A stretch of DNA of 64,000 bases, taken from positions 67,979 to 131,978 of the forward strand of contig CAJTMW010000012.1 in the NCBI GenBank assembly GCA_910577275.1, written 5' to 3'. How positions within the stretch are numbered: the first letter of the stretch is position 1; every line of letters starts with the position of its first letter. The translations under genes and the position numbers were made by a program. The notes under the pieces are model-generated. The model made no database searches and was not told the DNA's origin. It saw only the letters and a list, made by a program, of their open reading frames with translations. Shown piece after piece: positions 40,525-48,366 of this stretch. The DNA is from an uncultured Lachnospiraceae bacterium. Lineage in GTDB: Bacteria > Bacillota > Clostridia > Lachnospirales > Lachnospiraceae.

Positions 40525-42798
40525 TTAAAAAGCCGCTGTCCTTTGTATGATTTCCTCCTGAAGCTCTGACGTAAGCCGGACAAAATAAGCGCTGTAGCCG
40601 GTAACGCGCACCGTCAGTCCGGCGTATTCCTCCGGATGGCTTCTGGCGCGGAGAAGGTCATCCTTTGAGAGGAAATAAAGCTGAATCTGCATACCGCCCT
40701 CTTTAAAATAGTCCGAAATCAGGCCCCTGAGCAGCCGGTCTCCCTCCTCCCCCTGAAAAACCTGAGGCGGTACCTTAAAATCCAGAGTGCTGGCATTGTT
40801 GGACAGGCTGTAATCCAGCTTGCCCGCCGAGCGCAGGAAAGCGGTGGGGCCGTTTTTGTCCATACCGTGGGAGGGACTGATTCCGTTGACAAAGGGTTCT
40901 CCCGCCCTTCTTCCGTCAGGAAGCGCGCCGCAGGCCTGACCGCAGTCCAGAAAATTCAGGAAGCTGAATATCCCCGGCCGCAGACGGCTTCCCGAAGGGT
41001 GGGGACAGTCGCTGATAATCTCGCACATCCGCCTGCAGAGCCAGACCATGGTCTGGTCCGCCCGGTCGTCATCGTTGCCGTATTTCGGCGCCCTGTTAAT
41101 CAGCGCGGCCCGCAGCACGGCGTCCTCCTCAAAGTTCGTCCGAAGCCCCTGCAAAATTCTCTCCCTGGAAAACTTCCCGAAAATTTCCCCTTTCTGCTCT
41201 CCCGAAACGCCCTTCCCGGAATCCCCCGGGCAATCCCTATCCTCAAAGCACAATGTCCGAAGGGCGGTTAAGCTGTCCGAGACGGCGGCCAGTCCCGGCA
41301 TCCGCACTCCCACGGAGGAATATCTTGCGCCGTAAAGCGACAAATCCGCAGCCTTTTCCACACAGTCCTCCACGAACAGGGAAAGCATGGGCTGGGGGCG
41401 GAGCAGAGCCGTCCTGTATTCCTCCAGCCAAATCTTTTCCGTCAGAAGTGCGGCGGCGGCTTTGACCTGTCCTGTCAGCGCTTCTTCCACCTCCTCACAG
41501 GTATGATACCGGGTCAAATCTCCAAGAGCCGGTCCGAGAACTTTTCCTGTGGTCAGCGAAACCCCGTTATTTAAGGCAAGCTCCAGACATTTTCCCACAT
41601 TCAGAATGGCCCCCATGGGACTTGGACGCTCCATCCCCGCCAGCCCGTACTCGTAGCAGCCAATCAGACCGTAATCCACCGCATCCTCTTTTGCATAACC
41701 ATATTTTTCCAGCGCTTCCAGAACCGCCGTATCGTTGTACAGCATAGGCCCCAGATTTTGCCTGTTGACCCGGCAGCATTCCAGAAAAAATTCCGGGTCT
41801 GTTCCCGGAAATATCCGGGCGTTTAATTTGGGCTGCAAAAGCCGGCAGCTCTCCAGAGAGCGCAGCAGCATAAAGCTTAAGGGATTGACGCCGTCCTTCC
41901 CCTCCCCGGTCATGCCGCCGATGGTAATACTCCGCGCGGGGTCGCTTATCCTCTCCGGATACTCCCCGTTTTTAATCCAGAAGCAGTCCACCAGCTCCTG
42001 GGCTTCTTCACGGGTAAGAAGCTCCGACTCCAAATCGGCTTTCAGATAAGGATAAAGATACTGGTCCAGCCTTCCGTAGGAAAAGGCGGAAAGCCCTGAC
42101 TCTAATTCCACAAGGATTTGCAAAAACCATACCATCTGGAGGGCCTGCCGGAAGCTCACCGGCGCAAAAAAAGCAATGTGGCGGCAGGTACGGGAAATCT
42201 CCCTAAGCTCCCTTCGGCGTGCATCCGGCGCATCCTTTGCCTGACGCTCCGCTTCCTCTCCATAGCGGCGGATATAGCTTTGAGCCCCCTCCAGGCAGTA
42301 CAGCGCAGACGTAAGGAAATCCTTCTGCCCGGATGTAAGCGCAAAATCCCTCTGCCGCAGACGAAGCTCCTCCGCCATCTGCCCCAGCCCCTTCTTAAGC
42401 GCCCGCTCATAACCGATAATGATGTGTCCGTAATTCACCGACCCGTAAAAGAGCTCCCTCCACTCATCATAGTCCGGTGCCTTGCTTTTCCCCGTTTCTT
42501 CCTGAAAACGAGCCGCGGCCAGCGCTTCCCTTTCAGCCCTCTCCCGGGGGAAAAGGAAGTCCGGCATAATCTGCCGATTGGAATCCACCTCCGTATAGGG
42601 AATGCCGCCGACAATCAATTCCTCCGGGTAAACCGGAGCTGCCAGCCGTTCCAGATAATATTTCATCAAATGTCCCTGCCGGACCACCGGATTGCCCCGG
42701 TAAAGCGACCAGTCGTATCCCTCTGCCAAATCCGCGGCCCTGGACGAGTAATCCCGCTCCGAAAGCTGTTCCCGGAGCCTTTGCGCCCTCTCTGTCAT
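40525..42798 (-). CDS. Glycyl-radical enzyme of the pyruvate-formate-lyase superfamily, eliminase type
   Basis: A 757-residue enzyme. The C-terminal glycyl-radical loop is RVTGYSAYF, with the radical Gly at 734. The active-site loop reads GLIGCYEYG, with the thiyl Cys381 and, two residues on, the general base Glu383. This Cys-X-Glu pattern marks eliminases (diol dehydratases, choline lyase, isethionate lyase) and excludes pyruvate formate-lyase, which has two adjacent cysteines. GCYE is not the GCVE of the best-known members. The activase is encoded immediately upstream with a 4-base overlap. It is oxygen sensitive and cytosolic. The likely reaction is water loss from a vicinal diol of a sugar-derived compound. 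Confidence 0.92.
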   Translation of the reverse strand: MTERAQRLREQLSERDYSSRAADLAEGYDWSLYRGNPVVRQGHLMKYYLERLAAPVYPEELIVGGIPYTEVDSNRQIMPDFLFPRERAEREALAAARFQEETGKSKAPDYDEWRELFYGSVNYGHIIIGYERALKKGLGQMAEELRLRQRDFALTSGQKDFLTSALYCLEGAQSYIRRYGEEAERQAKDAPDARRRELREISRTCRHIAFFAPVSFRQALQMVWFLQILVELESGLSAFSYGRLDQYLYPYLKADLESELLTREEAQELVDCFWIKNGEYPERISDPARSITIGGMTGEGKDGVNPLSFMLLRSLESCRLLQPKLNARIFPGTDPEFFLECCRVNRQNLGPMLYNDTAVLEALEKYGYAKEDAVDYGLIGCYEYGLAGMERPSPMGAILNVGKCLELALNNGVSLTTGKVLGPALGDLTRYHTCEEVEEALTGQVKAAAALLTEKIWLEEYRTALLRPQPMLSLFVEDCVEKAADLSLYGARYSSVGVRMPGLAAVSDSLTALRTLCFEDRDCPGDSGKGVSGEQKGEIFGKFSRERILQGLRTNFEEDAVLRAALINRAPKYGNDDDRADQTMVWLCRRMCEIISDCPHPSGSRLRPGIFSFLNFLDCGQACGALPDGRRAGEPFVNGISPSHGMDKNGPTAFLRSAGKLDYSLSNNASTLDFKVPPQVFQGEEGDRLLRGLISDYFKEGGMQIQLYFLSKDDLLRARSHPEEYAGLTVRVTGYSAYFVRLTSELQEEIIQRTAAF

Positions 42799-43778
42799 GA
42801 AAAATTCTCCTTCCTGCTGTTTTCTTCTCCCCTGCCATCTTCCGCAGTCTTGTCATTTTCCACAAGCGTCGTATGATTTCCGATTTCCGCCTCCGTCAGT
42901 CCCGCTTCCCGAAAGAGGGACAGCAGTTCCTCCATCTTTTTCCCGGAAGGCGGCGTCAAATCTTCGGCAGGATATTTAAGTCCCAGCCGTACATATTTTT
43001 CTCTGCCAAAGCGGTGAAAGGGTAAAAGCTGGATGCGCTCTATCCTGCTTTGGGGAAGGTCTGACAATTCCCTGAGCCTTCGGGCAACAGCCTCCATCTC
43101 ACGGCTTTCGTCGTTCCATCCGGGAATCACGGGAATCCTGACCCAGATTGTTTTCCCGGTACGGCAAAGCCGTTCCAGATTTTCCAAAATCAGCCCGTTA
43201 TCCGCCCCTGTCCCCTCTTTATGGAGGGAGGCGTCCATGCATTTCACATCATACAAAAACAGCTCCGTACAGGGAATCACTTCACTGAAATTCTCCCAGG
43301 GAACGTTGCCCGCAGTATCCACCGCTCTGGATATGCCCGTCAGTTCATGGCAGGACATCATCTGCCGAAGGGCCTTCGCCTGCAGCAGCGGTTCTCCGCC
43401 GGAAAAGGTGACGCCGCCTCCGGTGCGCCCATAATGGGAGCCGTCCCGCAAAAGCTGCCGCACAAGCGTATCCTCCTCCATCCAAAATCCTGTGGGGGAA
43501 AGAGCGTCCGAGGAACAGACGGCCGCACAGGGAAAGCCTTCCTCTGCGGTACAGTCACAGCCATCCTCCCCGTAAAAAAGCCCTTTAGGACAATTCCCGC
43601 GGCAGCTCCCGCAGCCGATACACTGCTTTTTGTCGTGCCACAGCCGGATACCGGATTCCATGGCCTCCGGATTATGACACCAAAAGCATCTCAGACTGCA
43701 CCCCTTGCAAAATACCGTGGTTCTGATTCCCGGGCCGTCATGGATGGAAAATCTCTGCAAGTGAGTTATTTTAAGCAT
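42795..43778 (-). CDS. Glycyl-radical enzyme activating enzyme (radical SAM)
   Basis: A 327-residue radical SAM activase. It opens FSIHDGPGIRTTVF, followed by the cluster motif CSLRCFWC (CX3CX2C, Cys27/31/34). An inserted ferredoxin-like domain binds two more clusters (CIGCGSCRGNC at 53-63, and cysteines 74, 76, 84, 88), as in activases of eliminase-type glycyl-radical enzymes. GGVTFSGGEPLLQ is the SAM-binding segment. The stop overlaps the start of the radical enzyme gene (ATGA), so the pair is co-translated. The last ~25 residues are a charged tail. Confidence 0.94.
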   Translation of the reverse strand: MLKITHLQRFSIHDGPGIRTTVFCKGCSLRCFWCHNPEAMESGIRLWHDKKQCIGCGSCRGNCPKGLFYGEDGCDCTAEEGFPCAAVCSSDALSPTGFWMEEDTLVRQLLRDGSHYGRTGGGVTFSGGEPLLQAKALRQMMSCHELTGISRAVDTAGNVPWENFSEVIPCTELFLYDVKCMDASLHKEGTGADNGLILENLERLCRTGKTIWVRIPVIPGWNDESREMEAVARRLRELSDLPQSRIERIQLLPFHRFGREKYVRLGLKYPAEDLTPPSGKKMEELLSLFREAGLTEAEIGNHTTLVENDKTAEDGRGEENSRKENFS

Positions 43779-43895
43779 TTCAGCCTCCCTGCTGCCGCCA
43801 GACAGCTCTTAAATGCGTACTTTCAACTGAATACATTCAGGCAGAAACTTTGTGCGCCAACATGACGCAAAACTGTCTGCCGTCCTTCCCGCTCG

Positions 43896-45263
43896 TCAGC
43901 GGTAATGCTCTGCGGCATCCCTGTTCCACTCCTGAGCCAGCAGTTCGTCAATCAGCGCTTTGGCCTGCTCATAGGAACGGGTACGGTGGTCGTTCATCAG
44001 CTCCAGAACCAAAAGGCTCCGGTCGCCTGTATGGTAGGCCTCCATGATATTGTTTGCCCGGCACATTCTGGGCAGGATTACATTGTTCATCAGTTTCGGC
44101 GGGAACGCAGGCATCCGAATCCCCTGAATTCCTCTGGCGCTGACCATGGCGGGAATCTCCACCAGTATATCCTCCGGCAGTCCGGGGATACAGCCCTTAT
44201 TGGGAATGTTCAGGGTCAGCCGGGTATAGCAATCCGACTCCATGGCGTCGATAATACGGATATGCTGTTCGTTGCTCCTGCGAAGCGGATACTTTTCAAC
44301 GATGGGCGTGCCGTCCCTTAAAATATTCCCGATTGCCTCCCTTTGTTCGTCTTTCTGAGCCAGATAGGCGTTCCAGCAGATTTCCGAATCAAAGCCGCCG
44401 TTTGTCCCATACCATTTTTCCTTTGCGGCCATATCCGTGTGATGCCACCAGGGAGAGGTGCTGCGCACCGCATCGCCGATGGGCATCAGGCCGTACTGTC
44501 GATAGGCATCCACCGCGCCCGGAGAAAGTGCGTCCGGGCACTTATGGAAGCTGTTTAGGGTATTGTACTGCGGACTTTTCCAGTATGCTTCGGACTTTTC
44601 TTCTATCCACCGGTCAATCAGGGGATAGGCGTCCTTTCCCTCATAGCGGAAATCCGTCAGATAAACGCAATGGTTAAAGCCCATGACCTCGCCGGTCACC
44701 TTTTCGGGGTCCAGCCCCAGAATCCGGGCAATCTCCTTATAACCCCAGTGGCCGTGGCAGACTCCCACCGCATTGGCATGGAGATATTTGGTGGCATAGC
44801 CTGTGGCTTCAAAAACCGGATTGGAGGTCTGAATCAGCAGGGCGTCCGGGCAGAGCTCCTTCATGTCCCTGACCACTTCTTCCACGAACCGTATCTGCCA
44901 ATAGGCTCCCACGCCTCCGTAATAGCAGGAAACCCGGTCACCAATGCCGCGGTAATATCCATGTTCCTCCGCGATTTTTCTTTCCTTTTCCAGCGGGCCA
45001 TAGCCGCCAATCTTTACCGCGCAGATAACATAGTCCGCCCCCTCAAGAGCAATCCTGCGGTCGGTATGCGCCTCAATCCCAATCTCCGCCTCGATTTCGG
45101 CCCGGTAAAGCTCCGCTACTGCCGCCGCGTCCTTAAGACGTTTTTCGTCGATATCCACAAGGCAGACCCTGCAGCCCTCAAGCGCCTTTGTCAACACCAA
45201 ATCCCTCACCAGTTCCAGGGTAAATGCGGTGGAACCTGCGCCCAGAAGTACAATTTTTTTCAT
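43896..45263 (-). CDS. GH4 family glycosidase, likely uronide-specific (LplD-like)
   Basis: A 455-residue NAD- and Mn-dependent glycosidase that works by oxidation-elimination. The N-terminus is the NAD fold IVLLGAGSTAFTLELVRDL. Metal ligands are Cys169 in VCHGHWG and His198 in MGFNHCVY. GH4 glucosidases and galactosidases usually read CHSV; CHG-x occurs, as I recall, in alpha-glucuronidases and alpha-galacturonidases such as Bacillus LplD. That fits the LplABC-type transporter and GH105 enzyme in the same locus. The start was set at MKKIVLLGAG with GAGGAAAAAAAG before it. Cytosolic. Confidence 0.85.
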   Translation of the reverse strand: MKKIVLLGAGSTAFTLELVRDLVLTKALEGCRVCLVDIDEKRLKDAAAVAELYRAEIEAEIGIEAHTDRRIALEGADYVICAVKIGGYGPLEKERKIAEEHGYYRGIGDRVSCYYGGVGAYWQIRFVEEVVRDMKELCPDALLIQTSNPVFEATGYATKYLHANAVGVCHGHWGYKEIARILGLDPEKVTGEVMGFNHCVYLTDFRYEGKDAYPLIDRWIEEKSEAYWKSPQYNTLNSFHKCPDALSPGAVDAYRQYGLMPIGDAVRSTSPWWHHTDMAAKEKWYGTNGGFDSEICWNAYLAQKDEQREAIGNILRDGTPIVEKYPLRRSNEQHIRIIDAMESDCYTRLTLNIPNKGCIPGLPEDILVEIPAMVSARGIQGIRMPAFPPKLMNNVILPRMCRANNIMEAYHTGDRSLLVLELMNDHRTRSYEQAKALIDELLAQEWNRDAAEHYR

Positions 45264-45332
45264 CTTTTTTTCCTCACTTTCCAAATCCTCTCACCCGTAT
45301 CCGAATACCAGCGGAAGCTGATATTCCAAAAC

Positions 45333-47042
45333 TCACATCAGCATTTCTTTCAGCGGCCACACTCCCTCCGGCTCCATCTCCCCGAAAAGCACCGCTGCCG
45401 CAGCCCTGATATTCTCAGGAGATGTGGCGAAGGTCAGCAGCACATTCCCGGCGTTCCCCGGAATGGAAAGCTGTTCATAGGGCGTATTGCTCACGATGAT
45501 GATTTTAACCTCCGGGTGCAGCGAAATCTGCTCCTCCCAGAAATCCCGGTTCTTCGCCTTTCCCCGCAGAAAATAATTGGTGGCTATCACCGTATCGTAT
45601 TCCGTAAGCGCCTGAGTAATTTGGCTTTTGTCGGTATCGTCATAAGAATAGGAGGTTTCCAGATAACGGATATCCGGGCGATAGCCCTGGCATGCCTCAA
45701 ACAGAATGCCGGAATGCCACTGCATATCGTTATATTCCTTCACTTTCTGCTCTATCACAAGGATTTTTTCCCCTGTAACCGGGATACTTCCCTCCCGGTC
45801 TCTGGCGATGAGCACGCTGCGCCTTGCCGCCTGCCGGGCAAGCTGCCGTATGCCTTCCTCCTGCAGAACCTTTTCGGGCTCCTCCCCCTCGCCTGCCGGA
45901 CCAAACAGTCCGTATTCATATTTCAGATTCAGGATACGGTATACCTTATCCTCCAACTCCTCCATGGGAATCCTTCCCTGTTCCACGAAGGAGCGGATTT
46001 TGTCTATCACCTCTTCCACCAGATGGTTTTCGGCCTTCATCAGCACCAAATCCGCCCCTGCCTCCAGCGACAGGGCGCAGGCATTTGCCACGCCGTATCG
46101 GGTGGCGATGGCCCCCATGGTCATACTGTCGGTGGCAATCACGCCCTGAAAGCCCAGCTCCTCACGCAGCAATCCGGTAATCACCTTTTTCGACACCGTG
46201 GCGATGTTATCCGGGTCGATGGCGGGAAAGATGCTGTGAGCAATCATGATGGAGGGCAGGAGTCCTTCGGCAATCAGCTCCTTATAGGGTAACAGCTCCC
46301 TCTCCTCCATGGTCTTTTTATCCACATCGATAACCGGCACCTGAAAATGAGCGTCCACATCCGAGTGTCCTCTCCCCGGAAAATGCTTTCCTGTGGCAAT
46401 CATTTTTTCTTCCTTCAGTCCCCGGCAGGTTTCTCTTGCGTAGCGCGCCACCTCCCGCGCGTCGTCGCTGTAGGCTCTGGTGTAGATTTCCGGGTTGGCC
46501 GGCTCGGAGTTTACGTCCAGCACCGGGGAATGCACCCAGTTAAAGCCTACTGCCTTTCCCTGTCTGGCCACGGCTTTTGCAATCCGGTATGCCATATCCG
46601 TATCGTTCATGGCACGGATTCCCATGGGCTTGGGAAAGAGGTTGACGCCCCCGAAGAAAAAGTCCGCGCTGCTTCCCCCTTCCTGGTCATAGGAAAAGTG
46701 CAGGGGGATAGAAAGCGGCCTTTTCCTTGCGCGGGACTGCAATTCGTCCAGAACCGCCTTGTACTGGCCGGCCGTGGGCACCGGAGCCGGTCCTTTAAAC
46801 CGGATGCCGTCCGCGTTTTCCAGCTTCACCACCGTCTTGTTGCCGTTGGGATCCACATAACTGCCAAACTGCCGCATATCGCAGGACAGGCGCAGGCCGC
46901 CGCAGTGATATTCCTCGATATATTTATAAATATGCGCCCTCGGCACTGTGCCCGCAAATCCCAGTGTCAGCACCGCCCCGATTTTCTGCTCCAGACTCAT
47001 TCTTGCGATTAAATCACGAATATAGGTATTTTTCTTTTCCAT
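45333..47042 (-). CDS. GH3 family beta-glycosidase, NagZ-like
   Basis: A 569-residue cytosolic two-domain GH3 enzyme. The barrel domain has LHFSYDQEGG (about 114-123), the hexosaminidase-type signature KHFPGRGHSDVDAH (219-232, including the His/Asp dyad) and the nucleophile Asp305 in VIATDSMTMGAI; residues ~390-569 form the second alpha/beta domain. The signature suggests a beta-N-acetylhexosaminidase or phosphorylase-like GH3, but GH3 also covers glucosidases and xylosidases. The start MEKKNTYIRD follows GGAGGCTGAG. It lies 69 bases before the GH4 gene and probably trims the imported oligosaccharide. Confidence 0.87.
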   Translation of the reverse strand: MEKKNTYIRDLIARMSLEQKIGAVLTLGFAGTVPRAHIYKYIEEYHCGGLRLSCDMRQFGSYVDPNGNKTVVKLENADGIRFKGPAPVPTAGQYKAVLDELQSRARKRPLSIPLHFSYDQEGGSSADFFFGGVNLFPKPMGIRAMNDTDMAYRIAKAVARQGKAVGFNWVHSPVLDVNSEPANPEIYTRAYSDDAREVARYARETCRGLKEEKMIATGKHFPGRGHSDVDAHFQVPVIDVDKKTMEERELLPYKELIAEGLLPSIMIAHSIFPAIDPDNIATVSKKVITGLLREELGFQGVIATDSMTMGAIATRYGVANACALSLEAGADLVLMKAENHLVEEVIDKIRSFVEQGRIPMEELEDKVYRILNLKYEYGLFGPAGEGEEPEKVLQEEGIRQLARQAARRSVLIARDREGSIPVTGEKILVIEQKVKEYNDMQWHSGILFEACQGYRPDIRYLETSYSYDDTDKSQITQALTEYDTVIATNYFLRGKAKNRDFWEEQISLHPEVKIIIVSNTPYEQLSIPGNAGNVLLTFATSPENIRAAAAVLFGEMEPEGVWPLKEMLM

Positions 47043-47092
47043 CTCAGCCTCCATGGCGCCGCATTTTCGCGGCTGTTTTTCACGATTGTGAC

Positions 47093-47190
47093 GGGGCTGT
47101 CGGAAAATGATATCTGCATGCAATATATAGATGCGATTGCCAATCTATCGCAGTATATATTGTGGAAATGCATCATTTCCCGACAGCCCC
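47093..47190. repeat. 98-bp imperfect palindrome, MITE-like
   Basis: The ends are GGGGCTGTCGG and CCGACAGCCCC, and pairing continues inward (AAATGAT, CAATATATAGATGCGAT, with small mismatches) almost to the centre. It fills the gap between the aldo-keto reductase stop and the GH3 start. The GGGGCTGT terminus resembles insertion-sequence ends, suggesting a non-autonomous element, but no target duplication is clear. As RNA it would form a very long hairpin inside the operon. Confidence 0.65.
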
Positions 47191-47225
47191 TTTATAAGAA
47201 ACGGAAGGTTTATTTGTAAAACCAA

Positions 47226-48233
47226 TCAGTACGCTTCCCTGGCATAGGGAACCAGAATCTCGTCGATTCTCGCAAGCTCCTCCGCCGAAAAATCCGTATT
47301 CCCCATTGCCTTTAAATTGTCGTCTATCTGGGAAAGCCTGCTGGCCCCGATAATCAGAGTGGACACAGGCGCGCAGCGATAGCACCAGGCCAGCGCCATC
47401 TGGGCCAGACTCTGACCCCGCTGCGCGGCAATCTCGTTGAGCTTCTTTGCCGTGGATACCTTATCCTCCGTCACCTGCTCCTTATTCAAAAACACGCTTT
47501 TGCCCGCCGCCCGGGAGCCTTCCTTTACCCCGTCGAAATACCGGTCCGTGAGGATTCCCTGAGCAAGACACATATAGGCGGCCGCGCCTACCCCGTGTTT
47601 TTCCAGCGTCGGGAAAAGCTTTCCCTCCGGCCTTCTCTCGAACATATTGTAATTGACCTGATGCACGAGACAGTGGATGCCCTTTGCCTCCATGGCCGTA
47701 AGAACCGCCTCCGTCAGCACGGAGTCATAATTGGAAATCCCCACATACAGCGCCTTGCCCGAGCGCACAATCTGCTCCAGCGCTTCGATGGTTTCCTCAA
47801 TGGGGGTATTCCTGTCAGGACGGTGGTGATAAAACAAATCCACATAGTCCAGCCCCAGCCGGCGCAGACTGTTGTCGCAGGAGGCAATCAGATTCTTTTT
47901 GGAGCCCCACTCCCCATAAGGCCCCGGCCAGTGGCGGTATCCCGCCTTGGTGGCGATAAACAGTTCGTCTCTGTAGGACGCCAAATCCTTTTTTACGATT
48001 TTTCCGAAGCACTCCTCCGCGCTTCCCGGAGGCGGCCCGTAATTGTTTGCAATATCAAAATAAGTAATTCCCCTGTCAAAAGCCCCGAGAACCATTTCCC
48101 GGGCATTGGAATAGGAAGATTCCTCTCCAAAATTATGCCACAGCCCCAGAGACAGGAAGGGAAGCATCACGCCGCTTTTCCCGCATCTCTGATACAGCAT
48201 ATTGTCATATCTGGCCTCGCTTGCCATATACAT
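47226..48233 (-). CDS. Aldo/keto reductase (YghZ/GpR-like)
   Basis: A 335-residue (beta/alpha)8 NADPH reductase. It has GKSGVMLPFLSLGLWHNFGE at the start, the catalytic Asp/Tyr in YFDIANNYGPPPGSAEE, catalytic Lys in IATKAGYRHWPG and His in DLFYHHRPDRNTP, with the C-terminal cofactor motif LIIGASRLSQ. The inserted segment YRHWPGPYGEWGSKKNLIAS is typical of the YghZ subgroup, which reduces L-glyceraldehyde 3-phosphate and other short aldehydes. The start at 48233 follows AGGAGGACGAGGAA; a second ATG two codons on is possible. The natural substrate in this pathway is unknown. Confidence 0.88.
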   Translation of the reverse strand: MYMASEARYDNMLYQRCGKSGVMLPFLSLGLWHNFGEESSYSNAREMVLGAFDRGITYFDIANNYGPPPGSAEECFGKIVKKDLASYRDELFIATKAGYRHWPGPYGEWGSKKNLIASCDNSLRRLGLDYVDLFYHHRPDRNTPIEETIEALEQIVRSGKALYVGISNYDSVLTEAVLTAMEAKGIHCLVHQVNYNMFERRPEGKLFPTLEKHGVGAAAYMCLAQGILTDRYFDGVKEGSRAAGKSVFLNKEQVTEDKVSTAKKLNEIAAQRGQSLAQMALAWCYRCAPVSTLIIGASRLSQIDDNLKAMGNTDFSAEELARIDEILVPYAREAY

Positions 48234-48253
48234 TTCCTCGTCCTCCTTTAACA

Positions 48254-48336
48254 CATCTGTATCTTTTTCTCATCTGCATCTCTCTCATCCGTATCTTTTT
48301 CTCATCTGTATCTTTTTCTCATCCGTATCCCTTTCC
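48254..48336. repeat. Five tandem copies of a 17-bp pyrimidine-rich unit
   Basis: Units begin at 48254, 48271, 48286, 48303 and 48320; the consensus is CATCTGTATCTTTTTCT and the second copy is 2 bases shorter. On the transcribed strand this is a purine-rich leader directly before the aldo-keto reductase SD. It is followed by a GTCTGCGC/GCGCAGAC hairpin at 48340-48363, just after the GH95-like stop codon in the transcription direction. Confidence 0.85.
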
Positions 48337-48366
48337 CGCTGTCTGCGCGGTAAATGCGCAGACCTG

